Origin: Endozoicomonas sp. Mp262
Lineage (GTDB): Bacteria; Pseudomonadota; Gammaproteobacteria; Pseudomonadales; Endozoicomonadaceae
Direction: 5' to 3'
NCBI RefSeq assembly: GCF_025643335.1
Contig: NZ_CP092489.1
Coordinates: forward strand, 4,870,581 to 4,934,580
Length of the DNA stretch: 64,000 bases
Shown here: positions 20,249-28,610 of the stretch, piece by piece
Layout: every line of letters begins with the position of its first letter
Numbering within the stretch: position 1 is the first letter of the stretch
Notes under the pieces: model-generated
What the model saw: only the letters and a program-made list of their open reading frames with translations
The model's database searches: none
What the model was told of the DNA's origin: nothing
Made by a program: the position numbers and the translations under genes

Positions 20249-20266
20249 ATGCATTTAGCATGCCAA
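20249..20266 (-). promoter_or_regulatory. sigma-54 promoter of hydN-fdhF
   Basis: On the minus strand the sequence TTGGCATGCTAAATGCAT has GG and GC exactly ten bases apart, as in the -24/-12 consensus (TGGCAC-N5-TTGCA), with two mismatches. It would start a leader of about 200 bases before hydN. An FhlA gene nearby supports it. Confidence 0.7.
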
Positions 20267-20605
20267 TATTTTAAAAGGACGGAATAATCAGGGAAATAGA
20301 CCTATTTCCCCTTGTCCCCAGCGCCCCCGCCGGGAGTACATACCGGATGCTTCTGAGTAACTTACCCTACAATTCTTAGTTCTACTGTATTGACCTTTTT
20401 AAAATCATCGTAAAAAACCCTCTTATTGGGATGAAAGTGACTCATAGATGTTCAACCGCGCGTAATCTGGGGCGCTTCCAGCTATTCCACTCCATCAAGT
20501 TTTCAAGTCATCACTTTGAATTAATAGTTGTATCCATTACTACAGCCATAGCTTCTCATGCCACCACCAAAGCTATACTCATGACCAAACTAATAACTTC
20601 TGCTC

Positions 20606-20631
20606 GATTTTCGTCAAAAATGACGAAAATC
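20606..20631. promoter_or_regulatory. palindromic candidate FhlA operator (site 1)
   Basis: TTTTCGTCA-N4-TGACGAAAA forms the core of a 26-bp palindrome (ten-base arms, six-base centre). The half-site TTTTCGTCA occurs again at 26253-26274 as a near-complete palindrome, and as a half-site at about 40540 upstream of hyf. This resembles the TTTCGT/ACGAAA arms I recall for E. coli FhlA sites. It lies about 350 bp upstream of the hydN promoter. Confidence 0.5.
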
Positions 20632-20800
20632 GTCACGCTCGTGACACACCTCAAAAATAGTAGGAAGTTATTACTCCATCTGGAGCCAGCGAACCTATCA
20701 TCCAGTCCCTGAGGGAATACTTGATTTAATCTGTGACTACAAACTTAGGGGCTGTTTAACCGTATATATTGTTTCAAGTACACACAAAACAATAAAATAG

Positions 20801-20809
20801 TGCTATAAT
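20801..20809 (+). promoter_or_regulatory. extended -10 promoter of the AAA ATPase gene
   Basis: TGCTATAAT is a full extended -10 element. The start point would be near 20816, about 65 bases before the ATG at 20882. No strong -35 box is seen, which is normal for extended -10 promoters. Confidence 0.55.
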
Positions 20810-22118
20810 CGTGAGAAGTAGGCCAAATAAGACTTTTTAATCTGAAAACCAAGTTTAACCTGACAAGATACCAATAAAGCAATGATCATTGACTTCACTA
20901 TCGAGAACTTTCGATCAATCAAGACTGAGCAACTACTTAGTCTATTCGCTGAAAATAAGCCTAAGCACCATGCGGGTAATATTGCTTATATTGGCAACGA
21001 CAATCTAGGCATTCTTAGAACATGTACTATTTATGGCTCTAATGCAGCTGGTAAAACCAATATAATCAAGGCTTTTGAAGCATTGGTCTATCTGGTTTGT
21101 GACAGTGGTGACCTAAAAGAAGGGGATCTTATTACGGCCTACGATCCCTACTTATTATCAAACACAACCAAAGACGAACCTATTCGATTTGATATTGAGT
21201 TTTATGCTGGGGAGCAACGATATCGTTACCAAGTCACGTTTACCCAGCTAGAAATTTTATACGAAAAGCTTGAGTACTTCCCTAACACCCGTGCAGCAGT
21301 ACTGTTCGAAAGAAACTCACCCAGTCAATGGAAGAGTGTAAAATTTGGAGAACACTATAAAGGTGGCACCAGGCAAGTACCCTTTTTCTCAAATAGCACC
21401 TATCTTGCTAAAGCAGGCAACAGACCAGATACTCCTAATTTAATTAGGGATGTATACGACTTCTTCAGAAAAAAAACGATGACCGTAAGCTTCAATAAGA
21501 CTGTAGGTGTATTTGACTGGGATCAGGACAAGTCAATTTGTTCTATTATCAATACTTTTTTACAGAAAGCTGATCTTGGCATCAACCGATTTGAATTAGA
21601 AAAAAAGGAAGTAGGAGATCTTAGGTTTCCTGAAGGAATGCCGGAAGATATAAAAAAGAAGCTTATTCAGGAGTTTTCCAAAAATTCCTTTTTTCTTCAT
21701 GAGATGGATAATGGTGAACTAGTCCGATTAGAGAATAAGCAAGAATCAAGCGGCACTCGTCGTTTATTTAAATTACTTCCATTTTTTATCAAAATTTTGC
21801 GTGATGGTGCAGTATTATTCATTGATGAAATTGAAAGTAGTTTTCACCCTCACCTAGCAGAACTTATCATCAAACTATTCAACGATCCCCTAGTTAATAA
21901 GCAATATGCGCAGCTAATTTTTACTACTCATGACTTAACGTTAATGTCCCCAAACACCATGCGCAAAGACCAAATCTATCTTGTGTCAAAAACCATACAA
22001 GAGGGAACAACGATCCAAAGCCTGGATGACTTTGAGTCTTCGTTGAAAGATCAAAGTCCATTTGCAAAGTGGTATAATGAGGGGCGATTAAGTAGTGTAT
22101 AGATTGCTTTCGAATAAT

Positions 22119-23167
22119 TTAACCATCCAGTCGGACAGTATTAGAAAATGAGATCATATACTCCTCTCCAAATGAAAAAAGCACCCGTTCAACTTCTTTT
22201 TCAAATTCCGCAAAGCTCTTGATTGACAAGAGGTTGAGCCATTCATACTTTATTTTCCTCCACAGGATTTCAATCAGGTTGAGCTCAGGTGAATATGTTG
22301 GCAGAAAGCAGACCAGCAATTTCTTTTCAATCATCCAGTCATCAATTCTGGCACAAAACTTTTTGCTGGTGTGAATGCTGGCATTATCCACCATAACTAC
22401 CGTGTAACGATCATTTGAGCTGTATTTTTCATCTGCCATTTTCTCTGCAAAGTCATCAAAGGCCGCAATCACCGTATCGCTATTCACTGAACCCACAACA
22501 GGATAATGAAATAGCTCACAGCTTCGGTTCATAAACCCCAGTACGTTGATGCGTTTACTTTTGACTGATGGTATTCTGAGCTGCTTTCCTTTTTCCTGCC
22601 AACCGTATGGCACACAAGGTTCCTGGGTAAAGCCGGACTCATCAAAATAAAATAAATTGATTAACCCTTTGCTCTCGGCTTCCTGGGCATCTTTCAGAGC
22701 AGTTTTACAGTCATGGAATTGCTCTTCGTCCCGTTTATGTTTGCATGATTTACGGAGTCTTTTGTAAACCAGCCCTGCTTTTTTACAATGTTTGCCAGAG
22801 TAATTTTTGATGAAGATTTACCGGTTTCATCCTCGATCTTGGATTTGACATACGATAAGCGACGAGGCTCTTCAGCCACTAATTCTTTTATGCGTTGCAC
22901 TTCGGATTCGTCATATATGCACGGCCTACCGCCACCATGCCCCTTGTACAAGGCACGAATACCATATTCTTCCCAATCATCAATCCACTGAGAAGCAGTT
23001 TGATATCTAATTTCAAGTATTTCGGCAATTTGCTCAAGGGTAAAGCCACGATTGCTCAATAAAAGGCTATGGGCTCTTTCCCTTATACATCTCAGAGGTC
23101 CGTAGTGTTTGGCGAATTTCAAAGTTAATAAAACAGCTTCATCAGTGATTGTAGTGACGTACTTCAT
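22119..23167 (-). CDS. IS630 family transposase, two frames joined by -1 frameshift
   Basis: The first frame (from 23167) holds the N-terminal helix-turn-helix region, with GFTLEQIAEILEIRYQTASQW and a GGGRP linker. The second frame holds the DDE domain: FYFDESGFT, VVMVDNASIHTSKK and YSPELNLIEILWRKIKYEW give the catalytic Asp, Asp and Glu. Reading through a -1 shift at 22784-22778 (minus-strand AAAAAAG) gives a continuous IVKKAGLVYKRLRKSC and a 349-residue protein, the family's usual length. The heptamer has the A-AAA-AAG form used for programmed frameshifting, so this is probably one working gene rather than a broken one. Confidence 0.8.
22778..22784 (-). promoter_or_regulatory. A-AAA-AAG slippery site for -1 frameshifting in the IS630 transposase
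   Basis: In the zero frame the codons are GTA AAA AAG, so the heptamer is in the phase needed for tandem slippage. The protein before and after the shift is conserved IS630 sequence, which supports use of the site. Confidence 0.65.
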
Positions 23168-23453
23168 AGGGAGAGGGATTTAAAGACCAGTACTCTCTTT
23201 ATAATAGAGTAAATGTATCATTCAATAGCTATCTGATCGTTAGATCAAGAAGTAGATTTCTCGTACTGGCCGAACATCCAGTTTATTTGAAACCAAACTA
23301 TGACCTACTTAGGGAGAGGGATTTAAAGACCAGTACTCTCTTTATAATAGAGTAAATGTATCATTCAATAGCTATCTGATCGTTAGATCAAGAAGTAGAT
23401 TTCTCGTACTGGCCGAACATCCAGTTTATTTGAAACCAAACTATGACCTACTT
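23168..23453. repeat. two tandem copies of a 143-bp unit
   Basis: The block starting AGGGAGAGGGATTTAAAGAC at 23168-23310 is repeated at 23311-23453. It spans the region from just upstream of the transposase start codon to the right terminal repeat, so the element carries its end twice. Confidence 0.95.
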
Positions 23454-23515
23454 AGGGGCAATTCCCAGCATTAACTACAGGGATATTTCCGAAGCCCTCA
23501 AAGGATCGTTTTAAC

Positions 23516-24172
23516 ATGCCAAAGCCTAAAAAAAAGCAGAAAAAAAGTCCCGTAAAACCAGTATTTAAAATATACTGTGAAGGGGAAAAGACCGAGCCTT
23601 ATTACCTTCGAGGCTATATCAATGAGTACCACTCTGGCAGGCGCACCCTCTTTGTCATACCAAAAACCAATAAAAATACTCCAGTACAACTGGTTGATGA
23701 AGCAATAGATGAAAAACAAAAGGGCAACACAGGAGATATTTACTGGGTGGTATTTGATCGTGAATCTACAACCAAATATTCTCATAAACTGCACACAGAA
23801 GCCAGACGCAAAGCAAAGAAGAATGGAATAGAAATTGCCCTTTCTAATGTTTGCTTTGAGTTCTGGCTACTACTACATTTTGAAAAGACAACAGCTGCTT
23901 ATAACAGCTATGATGACCTGATAAGAAAAAGCAATCTTAAAAAATATCTTAAAGAAAGAGGTATCGAAAACTACGATAAAGCCTTAACAATCCTTTACAA
24001 TGAAGTTAGTAAAGAAAATGGCGTTCAAAATGCGATCATTAATGCAGAGCAAGTCAACAAGCAGATTTCCGAAGCTGCTCAACAGGGAGAGGAGGAGCCT
24101 CACTTCCTTAACCCTTATACAGACGTATACAAGCTGCTAAGCAGCATGAGAGAGTTCTCGAAAAGTAACTAA
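23516..24172 (+). CDS. RloB-like (AbiLii-type) defence protein
   Basis: This protein of 218 residues belongs to the RloB family, found beside AAA ATPases in abortive-infection systems such as AbiL. It begins with a lysine-rich stretch, then FKIYCEGEKTEPYYLRGYI (the conserved CEG-x-x-TE motif, about residues 19-37), WVVFDRES (acidic residues as in TOPRIM-like folds, about residue 82) and NVCFEFWLLLHFE (about residue 118). The ancestral ATPase stop lay one base before this ATG, so the pair was a tightly coupled operon. It is now separated by the IS630 element and may depend on a promoter from it. The biochemical activity is not established from sequence; a nuclease role is an inference. Confidence 0.8.
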   Translation: MPKPKKKQKKSPVKPVFKIYCEGEKTEPYYLRGYINEYHSGRRTLFVIPKTNKNTPVQLVDEAIDEKQKGNTGDIYWVVFDRESTTKYSHKLHTEARRKAKKNGIEIALSNVCFEFWLLLHFEKTTAAYNSYDDLIRKSNLKKYLKERGIENYDKALTILYNEVSKENGVQNAIINAEQVNKQISEAAQQGEEEPHFLNPYTDVYKLLSSMREFSKSN

Positions 24173-24203
24173 ATCATCGTCTTCTTAGCAAACCCACCAA
24201 AAC

Positions 24204-25945
24204 GTAAGTTCTCAATAACTGCTGGATAGCTGCAAAATTCTGATATACATCTATCCTTCCCTCATGCAACCCCCAATCAATCAAGAGCAAGTGTACTCAC
24301 CTGCGAGATTACTGAATCTTGTTGCTCAGCAGCAAGGGCAGATTACTCAGCAGCAAGAGCAGATAGCGAAGCTTCAAGCGCTTGTTGAGGCACTGCAAGC
24401 GCAGATTCGTCGTCTTAAAAAACTGCCGCCAAAGCCTGATATCAGACCCAATACAAAACCAAAAGATGATGGTAAAAAGGGTGATAATGGTCCCGGTGAT
24501 GACAACGAACCGCCTGATAATTCAGGGAAACGTAAGGTTGAGAAGCCTGGCGAACGAACACGAAAAAATCGCCAACAGCCTGATAAGCCAGCAACAGAAA
24601 AAATCATCACCGTAGAAGTATCTGATGTCCCGTCTGGTTCGACACCAAACGGATTTAGCTCTTTTTCTGTACAAGAGCTGACTATTCAGGCGTTCACGGT
24701 CGAGTATCATTTGGAGCAATGGCAGACGCCCGACGGACAAACCATCACAGCAAAACCTCCCGAAAGCCTGCATGGACATCACTATGGACCACAACTCCAG
24801 TCCTATTTGTTGTACCAGCATCACGGTTGCTCGGTGACTCAGCCGCAGCTGTTGGACTGGTTGTGGGATATAGGAATCTCAATGTCCGCGGGAGAACTTC
24901 ATCGGCTACTCACTGAAGGTCATACTGACTTTCATGAAGAAAAAGACGCTTTGCTGGCAACAGGGTTCAAATGCTCCCGCTACATCCAGACCGATGACAC
25001 CGGAGCTAGGCATAAAGGACAAAATGGCTACTGTACCATTATCAACAATGAGCTATTTGCCTGGTTTGAGAGCACAGGCAGTAAGAGTAGGGAAAACTTC
25101 CTGAGCCTCTTGCATCGCCCCTGGAAGACTTATTCCGTCACGCAGGACGCCTTGGACTATCTGGAAAAATTTGATTACCCGGAGAAGTGGCTAAGCATCA
25201 TCAGGCAATACATGGGCGTTACGTTTTTAAACCGGGAAGCCTGGGAAGCAGCCCTTAACGACCATGGGCTAACGGGAAAGACCCGGCGCAAGCAAGCAGC
25301 AGAAGCGCTTATTTACAGCAGCTTAATGGCTCATGGTATGGGACACCTGACCACATTCAGTGATGGTGCTCAGCAGTTCAACGTATTCAACCATGCTCAA
25401 TGCTGGGTTCATGCGGAGCGGGGATTGGCTAAAGTCCACCCGGTCAATGAGCAGCAAGCCAGTGCACAGTACTGGTGTCGTACATGGTTCTGGGCTATCT
25501 ACAACGATTTAAAAGTCTTCAAGGCCAGCCCCGATAAAAGTAAAGCTCAAAACATACGTCGCGATTTCAAGGCCCTGACTAATACCCAGGTAGACTTTCC
25601 TGATTTACAGGACGCACTGTCAGGGCTGGTCGTTATAGAGAAGGAATTGCTACAGGTACTCGATGCTCCAAGCCTTCCGCTCCATAACAACCTGAGCGAA
25701 AGCCAAATACGGGAATACGTGAAACGACGAAAAATCAGCGGCGGCACAAAAAGCAAAGCGGGAAGAAAGTGCCGGGATACGTTTGCCAGCCTGAAAAAAA
25801 CTTGCCGGTTGTACGGTTTATCGTTTTGGCATTATCTGAAAGATCGAATCATGGGCAGTGGCAGTTTTCCCTGGTTGCCCGACCTGATAGAACAAGCATC
25901 CAGCGACTTTTCGTGTGGGTTAACCAGCAGTTATTGAGAACTTAC
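24204..25945 (+). mobile_element. IS66-type element with a single transposase gene (1742 bp)
   Basis: The inverted repeats begin GTAAGTTCTCAATAACTGCT (22 bp) at 24204-24225 and 25924-25945. The 8-bp target duplication ACCAAAAC is at 24196-24203 and 25946-25953, the usual length for IS66. The transposase stop codon lies inside the right repeat. There are no tnpA or tnpB genes. Confidence 0.95.
24264..25937 (+). CDS. IS66 family transposase (TnpC type)
   Basis: The 557-residue transposase has an N-terminal coiled coil (QQGQITQQQEQIAKLQALVE...), a charged low-complexity linker (PDIRPNTKPKDDGKKG region, about 55-110), and then the IS66 catalytic domain. The catalytic residues are likely the Asp of IQTDDTGAR (about residue 245), the Asp near FSDGAQQF and the Glu in NLSESQIREYVKRRKISGG near the C-terminus, with the conserved SKAGRKCRDTFASL. 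It lacks the accessory TnpA and TnpB of classical IS66, like the one-gene branch of the family. It appears intact. Confidence 0.88.
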   Translation: MQPPINQEQVYSPARLLNLVAQQQGQITQQQEQIAKLQALVEALQAQIRRLKKLPPKPDIRPNTKPKDDGKKGDNGPGDDNEPPDNSGKRKVEKPGERTRKNRQQPDKPATEKIITVEVSDVPSGSTPNGFSSFSVQELTIQAFTVEYHLEQWQTPDGQTITAKPPESLHGHHYGPQLQSYLLYQHHGCSVTQPQLLDWLWDIGISMSAGELHRLLTEGHTDFHEEKDALLATGFKCSRYIQTDDTGARHKGQNGYCTIINNELFAWFESTGSKSRENFLSLLHRPWKTYSVTQDALDYLEKFDYPEKWLSIIRQYMGVTFLNREAWEAALNDHGLTGKTRRKQAAEALIYSSLMAHGMGHLTTFSDGAQQFNVFNHAQCWVHAERGLAKVHPVNEQQASAQYWCRTWFWAIYNDLKVFKASPDKSKAQNIRRDFKALTNTQVDFPDLQDALSGLVVIEKELLQVLDAPSLPLHNNLSESQIREYVKRRKISGGTKSKAGRKCRDTFASLKKTCRLYGLSFWHYLKDRIMGSGSFPWLPDLIEQASSDFSCGLTSSY

Positions 25946-26198
25946 ACCAAAACTTAACCAATCTATCGGTATTTTATTTCAATTCAAATTTCTAACTTCG
26001 TGTTATGAGCACCTCCAGTAAAGTAACTTTAAATATTCTGAAAAGGTCAAATAACAAACAATAGCTCCTATCATTAAAAACCATTATTTGACCTGTGCAG
26101 TAATTTTTAGCATATCAAGTAGGAGGTGAGCCCCCCCGCCTTGCCACCATACGTACTGGAACAGACCGATCATGGTGCTAAGCACCATACTCGGCACA

Positions 26199-26236
26199 AC
26201 AAAAAAACCGGGTCGATATAAATATCGCCCGGTTAC
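26199..26236 (-). terminator. intrinsic terminator of the lipoprotein operon
   Basis: On the minus strand CCGGGCGATAT pairs with ATATCGACCCGG around a small loop and is followed by eight T. It lies about 60 bp after the last lipoprotein gene. Confidence 0.85.
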
Positions 26237-26250
26237 AAGTAATTAACGAC

Positions 26251-26276
26251 AGTTTTCGTCAGAAGTGACGAAAGTC
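26251..26276. promoter_or_regulatory. palindrome like site 1 (site 2)
   Basis: TTTTCGTCA-N4-TGACGAAAG at 26253-26274 matches site 1 at 20606-20631 in arms, spacing and the TCGnCAC that follows. It may be a second FhlA site or one of a pair of direct repeats bounding the defence island. Confidence 0.45.
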
Positions 26277-26293
26277 GACACAGCTGAATATAA

Positions 26294-26980
26294 CTATTTC
26301 GCCTTGGCTGACGCCTCAAGCTTCGCCTTCAGATAAGGACCAGGAGGTAAACGGGTATTATCCGTATGAATCACCATCCAGTTAGCCTCTCGGGTGAGTG
26401 GCATATAGTTAGGAGCCGCTCGCGTAATTGCAGCATTAATCGCCATACCCACCAGATCCGCCAGCGGATCACCTGTTGACTGATTATCCGGTGAATAGGT
26501 CATGGTCTTATGGGCAGTCCATAACTCCTCACCTGAATGTCCATCCATTATTTTGTAGTTAAACTCCACAGTAACCGTGGTATTAATCAACAAATACTGG
26601 GCATCCCATCTGTCAATAGTGACATATAAAATGGCATCGGCATCGAACATACCACCAATTTTTGCCGGATCAGCAGCCTGAACCAGGTTGGCATCGTATA
26701 ACCCCTCAGATTCCAGCACCGTTTTAACCGTATTAACCGGATAAACATAGTAGCCCCGTTCCGCAAGAGGATAACTGATAGAGCTAAGGAAATAACTCGG
26801 TGCATCAACATCCACAGAATTGTTAACCACCGGTAATATCAAAATTGATTTTACCCCGGCCACTTCCAGCGGATGAGGCCCACTAACCTTCGGTGCTGTA
26901 CCGGCACAACCGGCAAGAATAAAACAGATGGCCAGTGCGAAGAGTTTCAAATGGTTCTGTGCGCTTTTTATAACTATCAT
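26294..26980 (-). CDS. DUF799 (GNA1162-like) outer-membrane lipoprotein
   Basis: This lipoprotein of 228 residues has a signal peptide ending in ILAGCAGT; the Cys at about residue 25 is the lipidation site. The body fits the DUF799 family, with SILILPVVNNSVDVDAPSYF near residue 45 and the repeated VTVEFNYKIMDGHSGEELW strand pattern. This family is regularly found after a CsgG-like and a DUF4810 lipoprotein, exactly as here, and probably forms an envelope complex with them. The molecular role is unknown. It is the last gene of the operon and is followed by an intrinsic terminator. Confidence 0.85.
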   Translation of the reverse strand: MIVIKSAQNHLKLFALAICFILAGCAGTAPKVSGPHPLEVAGVKSILILPVVNNSVDVDAPSYFLSSISYPLAERGYYVYPVNTVKTVLESEGLYDANLVQAADPAKIGGMFDADAILYVTIDRWDAQYLLINTTVTVEFNYKIMDGHSGEELWTAHKTMTYSPDNQSTGDPLADLVGMAINAAITRAAPNYMPLTREANWMVIHTDNTRLPPGPYLKAKLEASAKAK

Positions 26981-26982
26981 CC

Positions 26983-27333
26983 CTATGATCTCTTTTCCAA
27001 ATTGCTAATCATGGCATTCATGAAATGCCGGCTTTCTGGCCAGAGATCACTCTCTTTTCGGTAGTATGACAAGGCTTCCTTTTTTTTGCCCTGATTCAGC
27101 AGAGCCGTACCATACTCCGCATACAATCCCGGAGGCACAGCTCCGGACTGCTCAGCACGAGCTATACTCTCTTGCAAGTGAGCAATGTAAGTCTCCAGCT
27201 CTGCCGGGGTTTTATAATACTCATAGGTTGAGTCTTCGTAATCACCCCATTGATACAGGGTGTTTGTTGTCTGGCAGCCTGCCAGCATTAACAGGCAGGC
27301 AACAACGGGTATTACTTTGATGCAGTGTTTCAT
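26983..27333 (-). CDS. DUF4810 lipoprotein
   Basis: The protein has 116 residues with a lipobox LMLAGCQTT (Cys about residue 20). The YQWGDYEDSTYEYYKTP segment is typical of DUF4810, and the following helical part (YAEYGTALLNQGKKKEALSYYRKE) resembles a single TPR. It lies between a small lipoprotein (four-base overlap) and the DUF799 gene (two-base gap). It is probably an envelope partner of both. The function is unknown. Confidence 0.85.
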   Translation of the reverse strand: MKHCIKVIPVVACLLMLAGCQTTNTLYQWGDYEDSTYEYYKTPAELETYIAHLQESIARAEQSGAVPPGLYAEYGTALLNQGKKKEALSYYRKESDLWPESRHFMNAMISNLEKRS

Positions 27334-27653
27334 AGTCCGGGAACCCCAAAGACTTTGGCAGCCCCACGGGAAATATAAAACTGCTGTTCCAATAATGGCA
27401 GGCCATTACGCACCACTTTCAGCATGTGTGTACCAGGCTCAATAATCAGTGCTGATTGCTCGGCCTTGAAATCCTTGGCAAAACCAAGCTCTACCCCATC
27501 AATCAGCACTATATCTTCGGGCTGGGCATTTTCAAACATCACCAATGGCCTGTCATCAAGGACATGGGCCTTTTGGGTCACTGAACAGGCAGCCAAACCA
27601 AAAGAGAGCAGTGTTGCAAGCAATATATTCCTGATAGCCATTTTATTTTCCAT
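27330..27653 (-). CDS. small lipoprotein of the CsgG-type operon
   Basis: The protein has 107 residues with lipobox GLAACSVTQ. The rest looks like one small beta domain (PEDIVLIDGVELGFAKDF, IIEPGTHMLKVVRNG), similar in pattern to PEGA-type carbohydrate or envelope domains, though I do not assert membership. Two starts are possible, ATG at 27653 or 27641; the second has a better GGA spacing. It begins three bases after the CsgG-like gene. The function is unknown. Confidence 0.75.
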   Translation of the reverse strand: MENKMAIRNILLATLLSFGLAACSVTQKAHVLDDRPLVMFENAQPEDIVLIDGVELGFAKDFKAEQSALIIEPGTHMLKVVRNGLPLLEQQFYISRGAAKVFGVPGL

Positions 27654-27656
27654 CTT

Positions 27657-28610
27657 TTATTCAACCACTTCCAGACTACTGATAGGCAGACCGGCAATAT
27701 TACCACTGACCACGTGAGCAACACTTCCTTCGGTGGTTTCAGTTTCACCAAAATTACTATCGATCTGTATCCGCGCCACTTCTTTACCGGGCAAGGTAAT
27801 AGTAAATCCTGTCTGGGCGGACTTCACCTGCTTACCCAGCTGTTTTACTGTCAGCTCTTTACCAGGTCTCAACCCCTGATGATTACCACCACTGATATAA
27901 ACCAGACCATCTTCAACATGCAGGATACTGGTTTTCCATGGCTGGCTGTTAAGATTGCTAATCATGCCATCAATAACATCACTGATGGCGTTGGAAATAG
28001 CCCTGTCGGTCAGGGTTCCGTCATAACCGGCCTTTGCACCAAACCCTAATACGGCACCGGCCTCCGCAGTGGCTTCCCCTGAACCAGTGGCTGAGAAGTA
28101 AGCCTGCCCTGTCTTTACATTAACCAGACGCACTTCCACTTTAGCGACGGCAGTCTGTTTTTTAGTGGAACTCAAAAAACCGGACCTTCCGGTGATATTG
28201 CGGCCAAACTCAGTGAGGGAACCCACAATTAATGTGTCAACGCCAACCAGCTCACTGTCCGTACCGCTAATTACTCTCTCTTTTTCTATACGGTCAAGAT
28301 CCGGACGTTCCAGCACAACAAACTGACCAGACTCCACCAGTCGTGCAGACACCATATCCGATACCTGCTTACCCAGTGGATCGCCATGCTCATCCCTCAA
28401 CAGCGAACGACCATAGGTGGTTTCATTAGTAATTCGACCTATGGCTACCTTTCTCTTCAACCCCACTACGGGTTGTTTTTTGAGCATTTCCTGCTGGGCA
28501 TGTTTTTGTTCTGCACGAGCTACCGGCGCTTCCTTGACATCGATGTGCGATGATTTAAACACACAACCTGTCATTAATAATACAGCACCTATAATGGCAA
28601 TTTTCTTCAT
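27657..28610 (-). CDS. CsgG/HfaB family lipoprotein
   Basis: The protein has 317 residues with a lipobox LLMTGCVFKS. The CsgG-like domain spans about 50-215, with KVAIGRITNETTYGRSLL, MVSARLVESGQFVVLERPDLD and VDTLIVGSLTEFGR. The C-terminal extension after about residue 220 is beta-rich. CsgG itself forms the curli export pore, but no curli genes are here. In this operon type the protein is an outer-membrane lipoprotein of unknown export or stress role. It is the first gene of the four-lipoprotein operon. Confidence 0.88.
   Translation of the reverse strand: MKKIAIIGAVLLMTGCVFKSSHIDVKEAPVARAEQKHAQQEMLKKQPVVGLKRKVAIGRITNETTYGRSLLRDEHGDPLGKQVSDMVSARLVESGQFVVLERPDLDRIEKERVISGTDSELVGVDTLIVGSLTEFGRNITGRSGFLSSTKKQTAVAKVEVRLVNVKTGQAYFSATGSGEATAEAGAVLGFGAKAGYDGTLTDRAISNAISDVIDGMISNLNSQPWKTSILHVEDGLVYISGGNHQGLRPGKELTVKQLGKQVKSAQTGFTITLPGKEVARIQIDSNFGETETTEGSVAHVVSGNIAGLPISSLEVVE

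Larger units (their letters stand above)
20135..20881. other. long intergenic region between hydN and the defence operon
   Basis: No convincing gene is seen. The region holds the sigma-54 promoter of hydN, a palindrome in the hydN leader (CCGACAACAGCGTTGTCAGG, 20212-20231), a 26-bp palindrome at 20606-20631 with a second small one (GTCACGctCGTGAC, 20632-20645), and the promoter of the AAA ATPase gene. Confidence 0.6.
22091..23452 (-). mobile_element. IS630-type element with a duplicated end (1362 bp)
   Basis: The ends match as inverted repeats over 27 bases with six differences (AGTAGTGTATAGATTGC... against AGTAGGTCATAGTTTGG...). They are flanked by TA at 22089-22090 and 23453-23454, the usual IS630 target. 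The right-hand 143 bp is present twice in tandem; without the extra copy the element would end at 23309 and be 1219 bp, a normal IS630 size. Confidence 0.85.
20882..23514 (+). pseudogene. AbiL/RloA-type AAA ATPase gene, 3' end displaced by IS630 insertion
   Basis: The gene codes for the ATPase partner of a two-gene phage-defence system. As it stands it makes 406 residues (20882-22102), ending ...EGRLSSV with a stop made from element sequence. Removing the element at 22091-23452 joins the TTA codon at 22088-22090 to GGGGCAATT at 23455, restoring ...EGRL-GAIPSINYRDISEALKGSF and a stop at 23512-23514, one base before the next gene. Motifs: Walker A YGSNAAGKTN (about residue 59), a signature-like ESSGTRRLFKLLP and Walker B AVLFIDEIESSFHPH, as in the AAA_15/AAA_21 OLD-like group. 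Only the last 19 residues are lost, so activity may survive. Coupling to the RloB gene is lost. Confidence 0.8.
25954..26293. other. intergenic region between IS66 and the lipoprotein operon
   Basis: No gene is seen. There is an 11-bp inverted repeat AGGTCAAATAA / TTATTTGACCT at 26044-26054 and 26084-26094, possibly the end of the defence transcript. The region also holds the terminator at 26199-26236 and the palindrome at 26251-26276, and a run of seven C near 26134. Confidence 0.6.

Noticed and set aside
20431..20712. 93-codon open frame upstream of the defence operon
   Set aside because: No ribosome site, no recognisable domain, composition like noncoding DNA, and it runs over the 20606-20645 palindromes.
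22119..22613. Stand-alone short transposase gene
   Set aside because: It is the second half of the IS630 transposase read after the -1 shift; its apparent Met lies inside the DDE domain.
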